Source: Eubacterium sp.
Lineage (GTDB): Bacteria; Bacillota; Clostridia; Oscillospirales; Acutalibacteraceae
Direction of reading: 5' to 3'
Assembly (NCBI GenBank): GCA_024696725.1
Contig: JAILGO010000056.1
Span: 1-12,076, forward strand
Length of the DNA: 12,076 bases
The stretch's first letter is position 1, and every line of letters begins with the position of its first letter. Below the pieces are notes generated by a model. The model made no database searches and had not been told where the DNA came from. It saw only the letters and a program-made list of their open reading frames with translations. A program made the translations under genes and the position numbers. Below, piece after piece: positions 1-7,053 of the stretch.

Positions 1-144
1 GGTACAATGTTAAGCAAGGAAGCAATGATAATTGCTATTTTAGTTGCGCTTATTCTCCTATGGGCTACGGAAACGCTCGGAATGAGAAGAACCTCTACCA
101 TTCTCGGCGGGGTAATTGATTTAGGCTTCGCACTCTTAAGATAG
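1..144 (+). CDS. C-terminal end of a hydrophobic membrane protein (partial)
   Basis: An open frame enters from the left edge and ends at TAG (142-144), giving 47 residues. The visible stretch has a hydrophobic segment (about residues 10-21, rich in I, L, V and A), then a polar turn with Met-Arg-Arg, then a second moderately hydrophobic end finishing in Leu-Leu-Arg. This fits one or two membrane segments at the end of an integral membrane protein. An internal ATG at position 7 could make it a 45-residue protein, but the sequence that would hold its ribosome binding site is cut off by the window edge. The frame ends just before a strong terminator hairpin, which supports it being a real gene end. 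I do not recognise the family. It converges on the minus-strand glycoside hydrolase gene. Confidence 0.55.
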   Translation, partial: GTMLSKEAMIIAILVALILLWATETLGMRRTSTILGGVIDLGFALLR

Positions 145-145
145 C

Positions 146-186
146 AAAAGCTCTGTACCGAAAAAGGTACAGAGCCTTTTTATTTT
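146..186. terminator. Bidirectional intrinsic terminator between convergent genes
   Basis: A perfect 10-bp stem (150-159 paired with 166-175, GCTCTGTACC with GGTACAGAGC) closes a six-base A-rich loop. On the + strand it is followed by CTTTTTATTTTT. On the minus strand it is followed by GCTTTTGC. It lies 5 bases after the stop of the left-edge + strand gene and about 25 bases after the stop of the minus-strand glycoside hydrolase, so it can end transcription from both sides. The + strand side has the better T-tract. Confidence 0.9.
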
Positions 187-199
187 TGCACTGCGGGCG

Positions 200-2779
200 T
201 TACTGAACGGGAGCGACGGTTACCGAAAAGATTTGCGGCGCGTAAGTTTCGTTTCCGTTAAAGCGCTCGCTTCCGTTATTCGAAAGGCTTATAGCGTTTT
301 CGCCCTGCTTTAAGTCAACCGTGAACGAGGCGGTCTTTACCGTCTTCCACGAATAAGTGTTTCGGCAGAAGAGATTTCCCCTGTCGGTACCGTTTACCGA
401 AACGGTAATATAGCGCTCAATGAGGTCGACGTTATAGTCGTGAACGCCGCCCTCGTCATTATTTGAATACTCAACGGTAAGACGGTATCTTCCGTCTTTT
501 TTTGCGCTGTATTCAAGCCCGGCTGAGCCGCCCTGCGAGCTTATTCCGTCGACGAAACGTCCGTTCAGCTTCGCGCCGTCGCTCAGCGAAAGCGATTCCG
601 CTTCAAAGCGCTTAACGTCCTCACGCTGTACTTCTTCTGCCTTAAGCTCTGCGGTAAGGGCTATATCGTACTTTGAATCTACGTCGATATAATTCAGTCC
701 GCGCTTAAGATATACCTCTGCAACGCCGTTTTTAAACGCGATTTGAGCGCCGTCGGTCCGCGCGGTCTGCGCCGTGGTTTTAAGCCGGTGCCAGCCGTCC
801 GTCGCAGCGATAACGAGGAAGGATTTAACGCTCTTTGTGCTTCTGTCGCCGTCCTCAAGCACAGCAGCAAAAGCCTCGCCGTTACTGCTGTCAAGCGGCG
901 TTACGAGCAGGCTGTCAAGAACGCAGGTTCCCTCGGCGTGCTCAATTCTTATTTTGTGTTCGCCCGCCTTGAGCTTATAAACGGGAAGCGTGAAGCAGGA
1001 GGTATACTCGCTTTTAATAGTGTTCGGAAGCTCGATTTCACGGCTCTCGCCGTCGATTGAAAGCTTAACCTTCGTATTGACTCTTCCGTCGGGGTCCTGA
1101 CGTCCGCTTTCGAGCCACTTTCCGTCGTTTGAATTTCCGTAAACGAAGTCGAGCATATAGTCGCCCTCTCCCGTTTCTATTTTAATCTCTACTCCGTCGC
1201 CCTCGTTTTCCATACCGCCGACGAGGTCGTGACCGTCGTTATTGCCGCCGCTTGCGGGACAGTAGGAGTCGTAGGTATAGGCGTTTTTAAGGAGCTTTCC
1301 GCTTTCAAATTCATACCTTACGGGGCGCTCCTCCTCAGCCTCGTCAAAGCCGTGCGCCTCGCGGATAACGATATGATAGGCGTTAGCGGGGTCAAGCTTT
1401 CCGAGCTCAACCGTAAGAGCGTTTTTAAGCGTTTCGTTATATCTTCTGATAATTACGGGCTTGTTTACTGCGCCGAAAAGTCCTTTATATACCGTTTCCT
1501 CGACGGTGATTTCGACCTCTTTTCCGTAAAGCGAGGTCTTTTTCAGCTTTTTAAGCTGCACTCTCGACTTTCTCTCTCCGCCGCCGCAGACGATATCTAT
1601 TTCCCCGCCGTCGGTTGAGGCTATTCCCGTAAAGTCCCTGAAGCTCAGGGAATCGTAATGGTATTTAAAATAGTTTTTAAAGTCGCTTGAGAGTATATCC
1701 TTATTCGTTCCCTTTACGGTTTCGCCCTTCATATCCGTATACCAGCGCATAAGCCACCACTCGGCGTTAGGGCTGATTCCGTCGGCGCTCGTATCGTTAA
1801 GATTATCGGCGAGCCGCCAGTACGCCGCGTCAGCGTAGACCTTGTTCGTTTCAATCTGAGAGATATACTTTACCATTTCGCCCGGGTATCCGATTTCGCT
1901 CATCATACCGTACTCGGTGATAATTATTTCAAGCGGCGCGATACCGAGCTTTTCCTCGAGCGCGCGGTAATCCCTTACGTGCTCGTCGAAATAGTAAGCC
2001 TCGCGTTCGGCGAGCTCGTGGTAAATCATAACGTCGGGCAGACAGTTGTTTTCCTTACAGAAATTAAGGAAGTATTCAAGCTCGTACGCGTCGAAATCGC
2101 AGTAGCCGGGACCGCCGATAAGCGCGTTTTTATTTATACTTTTAACGAGGTTATAGGTCTTTTTCCATGCGGCGTTAAAGGCGTCCTTCGCGCCGTCGTT
2201 GAAGTCGCACCAAACGCCGTATTTATTATCGGGATTATCGTCCTTTACGCTCTCGCCGAACCAGATTCCGTTATCGCACTCGTTATACAGACAGTATACA
2301 ATCGGCGCTTTATAGGTCTTTTCGGACATTCTTTTAACCGTTTTCTCTACTTTCGGTAAATAATCGTTGTCGAGAAAAGCCTGAGCGTCGTACTCGTTTT
2401 TACTTCTCAGAGTCATAATATCGTCGTGCTTATAGTACCATGTATCGTAGATATCCTGAAGATAAACGACCTCATATTTTACGCCCTTAAGCATTTTATC
2501 GGCGTTGTCGATATCGCCGACGGGGTGCTGAAGCCCGCCCGAAACCTTCTGGGAAATCGTCTGAATATCGACGCTTTCAACCATTTCCGCTGAGGGTACG
2601 CCGTTTTCTGCGATACCGTAGAGATAGCCCGAGGCGCCCTTTTTAACCTCGCCCGTAGGCTTTGAAAAATCAAAGCTGACGGTAGCCTGATAGGTTAAAA
2701 GAAAAGCCGCAGCCGCGCCACCCGTAAGAGTAACGAGCGAGAGAAGCGTTATAAAAAATATTTTAAAAAACTTTTTCAT
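200..2779 (-). CDS. Secreted GH39-like glycoside hydrolase with C-terminal carbohydrate-binding-like domains
   Basis: An 859-residue protein. Residues 1-27 (two Lys after Met, then a long hydrophobic run ending in Ala-rich sequence) form a signal peptide or N-terminal anchor; no lipobox Cys is seen. Residues about 50-380 look like a clan GH-A (beta/alpha)8 barrel. The candidate acid/base is Glu167 in LYNEC and the candidate nucleophile is Glu289 in IITEYG. They are 122 residues apart, close to the spacing in GH39 beta-xylosidases. Residues about 385-475 form a beta-rich accessory domain. Residues about 487-628 and 724-857 each begin YEFES/RFEAES-like and resemble CBM6/CBM35 beta-sandwiches. 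No dockerin, LPXTG motif or SLH domain is visible. The start is set by AAGGAG five bases before ATG. It is the last gene of the minus-strand string, 46 bases after the lipid kinase. The substrate is unknown; beta-xyloside or another plant or host glycan is possible. GH39 membership is inferred from motifs, and a neighbouring GH-A family is the main alternative. Confidence 0.75.
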   Translation of the reverse strand: MKKFFKIFFITLLSLVTLTGGAAAAFLLTYQATVSFDFSKPTGEVKKGASGYLYGIAENGVPSAEMVESVDIQTISQKVSGGLQHPVGDIDNADKMLKGVKYEVVYLQDIYDTWYYKHDDIMTLRSKNEYDAQAFLDNDYLPKVEKTVKRMSEKTYKAPIVYCLYNECDNGIWFGESVKDDNPDNKYGVWCDFNDGAKDAFNAAWKKTYNLVKSINKNALIGGPGYCDFDAYELEYFLNFCKENNCLPDVMIYHELAEREAYYFDEHVRDYRALEEKLGIAPLEIIITEYGMMSEIGYPGEMVKYISQIETNKVYADAAYWRLADNLNDTSADGISPNAEWWLMRWYTDMKGETVKGTNKDILSSDFKNYFKYHYDSLSFRDFTGIASTDGGEIDIVCGGGERKSRVQLKKLKKTSLYGKEVEITVEETVYKGLFGAVNKPVIIRRYNETLKNALTVELGKLDPANAYHIVIREAHGFDEAEEERPVRYEFESGKLLKNAYTYDSYCPASGGNNDGHDLVGGMENEGDGVEIKIETGEGDYMLDFVYGNSNDGKWLESGRQDPDGRVNTKVKLSIDGESREIELPNTIKSEYTSCFTLPVYKLKAGEHKIRIEHAEGTCVLDSLLVTPLDSSNGEAFAAVLEDGDRSTKSVKSFLVIAATDGWHRLKTTAQTARTDGAQIAFKNGVAEVYLKRGLNYIDVDSKYDIALTAELKAEEVQREDVKRFEAESLSLSDGAKLNGRFVDGISSQGGSAGLEYSAKKDGRYRLTVEYSNNDEGGVHDYNVDLIERYITVSVNGTDRGNLFCRNTYSWKTVKTASFTVDLKQGENAISLSNNGSERFNGNETYAPQIFSVTVAPVQ

Positions 2780-2784
2780 AATAA

Positions 2785-2790
2785 CTCCTT
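2785..2790 (-). promoter_or_regulatory. Ribosome binding site of the glycoside hydrolase gene
   Basis: AAGGAG on the minus strand, five bases before the ATG at 2777-2779. It fixes the start of the 859-residue protein and suggests that this last gene is translated independently rather than by coupling. Confidence 0.8.
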
Positions 2791-2820
2791 AAAAGCAGGC
2801 GGGCGGATATTATCCGCCCG
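2791..2820 (-). terminator. Hairpin between lipid kinase and glycoside hydrolase, weak terminator
   Basis: A perfect inverted repeat (2800-2809 with 2811-2820, CGGGCGGATA with TATCCGCCCG) begins six bases past the stop of the lipid kinase gene. On the minus strand it is followed by CCTG and then CTTTT, so the T-tract is short and offset. It could end most transcripts after the lipid kinase, or act as a partial terminator or RNA-stability element that reduces expression of the glycoside hydrolase. No good promoter is obvious between it and the next gene. Confidence 0.55.
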
Positions 2821-2825
2821 TAGTT

Positions 2826-3788
2826 TTAATCCTTGATAAAGCAGAGCTTAAGCGCCTTTTCGTCAACGAAAAAGTCAAGCTCGTTATAGTCGAAGTTTTC
2901 GCCGTCGCAGTTACCGAGAAGCGCCGAGCCGTCCTCCATCCAGAGCTTGCCGCGCTTAGCGTAGCCGTTGGTTATAATATCGGGGAAGGTCTTTTCCGTA
3001 GCCGTTCCTGCGGAGTATTTAGGTATCATCGGAAGCGCCTTAGCAAGGCTTAAGCCGTTAACGAGCGCGAAATCAAGAAGTCCGTCGTCAAGAACGGAGT
3101 CGATAGCGGGACAGTAGCCGCCGCCGTAATAGCTCGCGTTACATATAGCAAAAAGCGCAAAATCCTTATTGTTCTCCTTAAAGGAATATTCCTCGCCCGT
3201 TTCCTTATTAACGCAGGTAATATCAAAGCTTATGGTATAGTGAAGCGGCTTTGTTATTACGGGAACGATAGCGACGTTATACGCCTGATGGCCTAAGAAC
3301 GGAGCCTTATCGGCAATCTTCTTGCCGAGAGTTTCAACGAGCGTATCAAGCCCGAAGGACATAACGTTAATGCACTTTTCGCCGTTATAGTCGATAAGGT
3401 CAATCGGCTTAACGTCGTATCTGAGCTTTCCGTTATAAAGACCGAAGGACTTGATAACGTTTTCAACGTTGATTTTCTTAGTGCCGTAAATCTTCTTGGC
3501 GAAATCGTTACCCGTTCCGAGCGGAAGGAGCATAAGCGGAGTCTGAGTGCCCGCGAGACCGTTGGTGATTTCGTGAACGGTACCGTCGCCGCCGCAGGAT
3601 ACAACTACGCAGTCAGCGCCGAATTTTCCGGCATAGTCGGCTGCGATTTCCTTAGCGTGACCCGGATACTCCGTATATTCAACAATCATATCGTCGTCGA
3701 GCTGACGGAAGGTTGATTTTATTCTTGAGATAATTTTTTCCTTATCCTTATTCCCTGCAACAGGGTTAGTAATAAATACGTATTTCAT
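2826..3788 (-). CDS. Diacylglycerol kinase family (YegS/BmrU/DgkB-like) lipid kinase
   Basis: A 320-residue soluble lipid kinase of usual family length. The N-terminal nucleotide-binding domain shows NPVAG (8-12), the signature GGDGT (66-70) and LPLGTGNDFAK (88-98). The C-terminal beta-sandwich domain has YGGGYCPAIDSVLDDG (221-236) and CDGE (294-297), the place of the catalytic DGE seen in this family. The expected reaction is ATP-dependent phosphorylation of diacylglycerol or a related lipid at the membrane, recycling it into phospholipid synthesis. Family members also include sphingoid or undecaprenol-type kinases, so the exact lipid is not fixed by sequence. The start ATG is preceded by a modest AAAGG about 8 bases upstream. 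The gene lies 44 bases downstream of galactokinase in the same direction and is probably co-transcribed. The neighbouring VTT-domain membrane protein is also membrane-related, but a functional link is inference. Confidence 0.88.
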   Translation of the reverse strand: MKYVFITNPVAGNKDKEKIISRIKSTFRQLDDDMIVEYTEYPGHAKEIAADYAGKFGADCVVVSCGGDGTVHEITNGLAGTQTPLMLLPLGTGNDFAKKIYGTKKINVENVIKSFGLYNGKLRYDVKPIDLIDYNGEKCINVMSFGLDTLVETLGKKIADKAPFLGHQAYNVAIVPVITKPLHYTISFDITCVNKETGEEYSFKENNKDFALFAICNASYYGGGYCPAIDSVLDDGLLDFALVNGLSLAKALPMIPKYSAGTATEKTFPDIITNGYAKRGKLWMEDGSALLGNCDGENFDYNELDFFVDEKALKLCFIKD

Positions 3789-3832
3789 AGTCTTTGCCTT
3801 TCGTTTTCCGGCGTGTCAGCGCCGCCTCTGTT

Positions 3833-5113
3833 TTATATTACCTGCCAGCCGCCTACGGGGCGGATAATGAGAACGTAGCACGAGCCCTCGCCGAAAACGC
3901 CCTCGATTACGCTCTTGTATTCGTCAAGCATCGTGTTGGGAACGAACGCCTGAACCGTGCCTGCGAAGCCGCCGCCGTGAACTCTCCACGCGCCCTTGCC
4001 CTTAAGAAGCTCCTCGCTTATCGCAAGCGCAAGAGAAATCTTCTGCTCGGTAGGATTTTTCGGAGTGTAGACGTTCTGATTAAGCATATATGACGAGAAG
4101 CCCGACTCGAGAATTATTTTCTTAAAGCCCTCGAAATCGCCGTTTTCAAGATATGAAACGCACTCGTCAACCCTCTTGTTTTCGTTATAGAAATGAATAG
4201 CGCGGAGGATAGCGCGGTCGTTGACCTTCTTCGTAAGCTCGGGAAGAGCGGCGAAGAATTCCTCATACGTCGCCTCGCGGAGAACGTTCTTTCCGAGCGC
4301 CTTCGCTACGCTTTCCATTTCGCCTCTTACAGCCGCGTAATCGTCGGTAAGGTCGGAGTGATTTCCGCCGGTATCAACGATACACAGCGAATATCCCGTC
4401 TTAGTGAAATCGAATTCGATTTTTCTTATAACGGGCTCCTCAACGGACTTAAAATCAATATTTACGATAGAGCCGACCGAGGACGCCATCTGGTCAAGAA
4501 GTCCGCAGGGCTTGCCGAAGAATACGTTTTCGCTGTACTGCGCAACCTTTGCGATATCTACGGGACTTATTTTTCCGTCGTTAAAAAGATAGGACATAAC
4601 CGAGCCGATAAGAACCTCAAACGCAGCCGACGAGGAAAGTCCCGAGCCGCCCATTACGTCGTTCATAGTGAACGCGTCGAAGCCCGAAACCTCAAAGCCG
4701 AGATTTTTAATTCCTGCCGCAACGCCCTGAACGAGCGCCGTGGAGTCGCCGTAGCGCTCCTCCTTCGGCTCAAGGTCGGAAAGCTCAACGACGTTGATTC
4801 TGTGGCCCATAGACTTAACGCGGATAATGTTTTCGTCATTTTTACTTACTACCGCGATAGCGTCAAGGTTAATCGAAGCGGCGAGCACCTTACCGTTATT
4901 ATGGTCGGTATGGTTTCCGCAGATTTCCGTTCTGCCGGGAGCGGAGATAATATGTACCTCTCTGTCGAAGCCGAACAGCTCGCCGAAATGCTCGAGAGCA
5001 GCGGCGTATCTCGGCTTCTGCGCCGCGACCGCGTTATCGGTTACGTAGACAGTTTTAAGCTGTGCGTCGCAGCTTCCTTCAGTGATAGCGTTAATTAATT
5101 CCTTTACTTTCAT
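3833..5113 (-). CDS. galK: Galactokinase (GHMP kinase family)
   Basis: A 426-residue cytoplasmic kinase expected to make galactose-1-phosphate from galactose and ATP in the Leloir pathway. Three GHMP signatures are in order: the N-terminal sugar-binding motif APGRTEICGNHTDHNNG (58-74), the phosphate-binding loop GGSGLSSSAA (155-164), and the C-terminal loop WRVHGGGFAG (376-385). CGLLDQ (203-208) places Asp207 as the likely catalytic base. The first motif reads GNHTDH where many galactokinases have GEHTDY; I recall this variant in clostridial proteins annotated as galactokinase. An in-frame TTG at 5132-5134 would add seven residues. The ATG at 5111-5113 is preferred because AAGGGG sits six bases before it, whereas the TTG lacks such a site. 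The start lies 10 bases after the upstream membrane-protein stop. No galT, galE or sugar regulator is adjacent, which is unusual for galK. A related GHMP sugar kinase is the alternative. Confidence 0.87.
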   Translation of the reverse strand: MKVKELINAITEGSCDAQLKTVYVTDNAVAAQKPRYAAALEHFGELFGFDREVHIISAPGRTEICGNHTDHNNGKVLAASINLDAIAVVSKNDENIIRVKSMGHRINVVELSDLEPKEERYGDSTALVQGVAAGIKNLGFEVSGFDAFTMNDVMGGSGLSSSAAFEVLIGSVMSYLFNDGKISPVDIAKVAQYSENVFFGKPCGLLDQMASSVGSIVNIDFKSVEEPVIRKIEFDFTKTGYSLCIVDTGGNHSDLTDDYAAVRGEMESVAKALGKNVLREATYEEFFAALPELTKKVNDRAILRAIHFYNENKRVDECVSYLENGDFEGFKKIILESGFSSYMLNQNVYTPKNPTEQKISLALAISEELLKGKGAWRVHGGGFAGTVQAFVPNTMLDEYKSVIEGVFGEGSCYVLIIRPVGGWQVI

Positions 5114-5119
5114 AGCTAA

Positions 5120-5125
5120 CCCCTT
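5120..5125 (-). promoter_or_regulatory. Ribosome binding site that decides the galactokinase start
   Basis: AAGGGG on the minus strand, six bases before the ATG at 5111-5113, overlapping the stop codon (5124-5126) of the upstream membrane protein gene. The overlap suggests translational coupling. It also argues against the upstream in-frame TTG start, which would place the site inside the coding region. Confidence 0.75.
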
Positions 5126-5894
5126 ATAAAACAATTCTGTATTTTTCTTTTTCGCTGTAAATAAGCAGCGTCTGGTTCATCTGGCGGGATTTAACACCGT
5201 AGAAGATGTTAAATACCAGACTCGTTATCCCCGTAAAGCCCACGATTACCATAAGCGGAATAATGAACTGAGAGGAAAACGGGTTCGTATACGCGGCACC
5301 GAGCTTTGTATACATATATATCCTCGGCGCGAAGCCGATAAGACTCAGTATTGAATAGTATAGAAAATCGTATCTCAGCGAGCCGTAATACTTGGAAATC
5401 ATCGCGAGCGAGATAGCGGGTATCATCCTCGTCACCGTAAGGACGTAAGGGTTTCCGTTCCCCTTGAATTCTATCCACTCGCGGATAAAGCGCATCCGGT
5501 TAAAGCTCAGGATTATTCCCGTCCAGCCGCCGCCGATATATATTCCCTCAACGTACTTTACCGTAAAGAAGAAGAAACAGAATACGGCGTTTATCAGCAG
5601 CGCTTGATTAAGCGGAAAGACCATACCCGAAATCGCGACAAGAAAGCTCATCGGGATAGGAAGCTGACATTTTGCGATATACAGCGCAAAAATACAGATT
5701 AAAACCTCTCGCTGAGTTTCAAGTCTTGCGACGGCGTTATCAAGATTAGTCAGGAAGTTAATCATAGCGGCAAACTGGTCCTGAAGCTTATCCTGATTAT
5801 ACAGCACTATTCCGAGAAGAATTAACAGCGCCGCCGTAACCGCAAAGATAATAAACGATATAAAAGATGTTCTGTGGCGTTTTACTTTTTTCAT
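5124..5894 (-). CDS. VTT-domain (TVP38/TMEM64, DedA-like) integral membrane protein
   Basis: A 256-residue polytopic membrane protein. It has a basic N-terminus, then membrane segments near residues 11-32, 64-95 (two short or re-entrant stretches broken by LPIPMS), 97-119, about 150-168, 176-195 and 208-232, with a charged C-terminal tail. The stretch around 150-200 is the most diagnostic: TRMIPAISLAMISKYYG followed by an aromatic-rich helix and FAPRIYMYTKLG. This matches the arginine-proline and glycine-proline pattern of VTT/SNARE-associated (TVP38/DedA) domains. Members of this superfamily are linked to lipid flipping, scrambling or membrane homeostasis; the substrate here is unknown. A site AGGAG lies about 9 bases before ATG, overlapping the pheA stop. 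It is tightly packed between pheA (12-base gap) and galactokinase (10-base gap), so it is very likely in the same operon, though its job has no obvious connection with phenylalanine synthesis. Confidence 0.78.
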   Translation of the reverse strand: MKKVKRHRTSFISFIIFAVTAALLILLGIVLYNQDKLQDQFAAMINFLTNLDNAVARLETQREVLICIFALYIAKCQLPIPMSFLVAISGMVFPLNQALLINAVFCFFFFTVKYVEGIYIGGGWTGIILSFNRMRFIREWIEFKGNGNPYVLTVTRMIPAISLAMISKYYGSLRYDFLYYSILSLIGFAPRIYMYTKLGAAYTNPFSSQFIIPLMVIVGFTGITSLVFNIFYGVKSRQMNQTLLIYSEKEKYRIVL

Positions 5895-5906
5895 ACGCCC
5901 ACTCTC

Positions 5907-7043
5907 CTATTTTACCTCTAAATAATTACCGAGGAAGGTAAACTCCTGAAGCTCGTCATAAAGCGCGCACAGTAAATCGAGCGTGTCCGCGTCGTATACC
6001 GAGCCTAAAACGTCGGCATAAAAGCAGTAATCGAACCTTCCGTTAGCTACGGGACGGGATTCAAGCTTTGTAAGATTCAGACCCGTCATTGAGAAGCGTC
6101 CGAGCACTCTGTAAAGCGAGCCCGTTTTATGAGGCGCGGAGAAGATAAGAGAAATCTTATCGGCGCTCCCGTCGATTACAAGCTCCTTTGAAATCACTAT
6201 AAAGCGCGTCGTGTTCTCCGATACGTTCTGAATATCCTTTTTAAGTACAACGAGTCCGTATTTTTTCGCCGCCTCCTCGGAGCAGATACAGGCGATATTC
6301 TTCTCCCTGCTCTCGCTTACAAGCTTTGCCGCGGCGGCGGTATTACTGTAGTTAATACCCGTAAAGTCGAAATTCTTAAGAAAGATATTACATTGGCTGA
6401 GCGCCTGAGGGTGAGAATATACGAATTCTATATCGCTGTATTCCTCGTCCGCTCTCGCGCACAGACAGTGCGAAATATTAAGGTCGTAGGCGCCGACGAC
6501 ATAAAAGCGGTATTTCATAATAAGGTCGTAGCTTTCATGCACGGAGCCGGCGGTTGAATTTTCGACGGGGATAATGCCGAAGCGCGCCTCGCCTCTGTCC
6601 ACCGCTTCAAAAACCTCTTCAAAATGTCTGTAATACTTTATCGGCGAATCGGGGAAAAGCGCCTTTCCCGCCTTACTGCTGTAAGCGCCGTCAACGCCCT
6701 GGCACGCGATATCTGCGCCGTCCGCCGTCAACCTTGTCTTACGCACCGCGCCGTTTATCAAATCGCGCAGAGGCTGACCGCCGCCGCTGATTTTATGCTG
6801 AACGGCTCTTGAAGCGTCCATCATGGCGGAAAAGACGGTTTTAATCGTGTCGCCGAGGTCGCCGCATTTTTCACCGACGTCGTCGAGAATCTCCTGCTCT
6901 CTCTTTTCATTGAGCACGGGGATGTTATTTTTTATTTTATAGTCCGCGACAGCCTTTGAAATCTCCATTCTCTCAAGAAGAAGCGGAATAAGCTTATCGT
7001 CGATTTCGTCAATTTTATTTCTCAGCTCTAATAATTCGTCCAT
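5907..7043 (-). CDS. pheA: Bifunctional chorismate mutase / prephenate dehydratase (P-protein)
   Basis: A 378-residue enzyme converting chorismate to prephenate and then to phenylpyruvate, the precursor of phenylalanine. Residues 1-85 are an AroQ-type chorismate mutase with Arg8, Arg25, Lys36, Arg48, Glu49 and Gln82 at the positions of the E. coli active-site residues; the E. coli Asp48 position is Asn45 here. Residues about 111-290 are the prephenate dehydratase domain, with GVDGAYS (116-122), PVENSTAGSVHES (159-171), the catalytic TRF (279-281) and SHPQALSQC (210-218). Residues about 296-376 are an ACT domain with TGSLYRVLG (307-315) and ESRP (328-331), matching the GALV and ESRP phenylalanine-binding motifs. 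Feedback inhibition by phenylalanine is therefore expected. The start has GAGG about 8 bases upstream and lies 10 bases after the aroC stop. The TAG stop overlaps the next gene's ribosome binding site. No tyrA is present in the window. Confidence 0.96.
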   Translation of the reverse strand: MDELLELRNKIDEIDDKLIPLLLERMEISKAVADYKIKNNIPVLNEKREQEILDDVGEKCGDLGDTIKTVFSAMMDASRAVQHKISGGGQPLRDLINGAVRKTRLTADGADIACQGVDGAYSSKAGKALFPDSPIKYYRHFEEVFEAVDRGEARFGIIPVENSTAGSVHESYDLIMKYRFYVVGAYDLNISHCLCARADEEYSDIEFVYSHPQALSQCNIFLKNFDFTGINYSNTAAAAKLVSESREKNIACICSEEAAKKYGLVVLKKDIQNVSENTTRFIVISKELVIDGSADKISLIFSAPHKTGSLYRVLGRFSMTGLNLTKLESRPVANGRFDYCFYADVLGSVYDADTLDLLCALYDELQEFTFLGNYLEVK

Positions 7044-7053
7044 AAGCGGCGCC

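Noticed and set aside
743..2359. Several 65-130-codon + strand frames antisense to the glycoside hydrolase
   Set aside because: They are shadows of the 859-residue gene, with no ribosome binding sites or recognisable domains.
3789..3832. Terminator between galactokinase and lipid kinase
   Set aside because: Only a 5-bp stem (CGGCG/CGCCG) is present, and it is not followed by a T-run.
4193..5098. A 301-codon open frame on the + strand
   Set aside because: It lies wholly antisense to galactokinase, whose motifs are unmistakable. It lacks a family resemblance and reflects the codon bias of the real gene.
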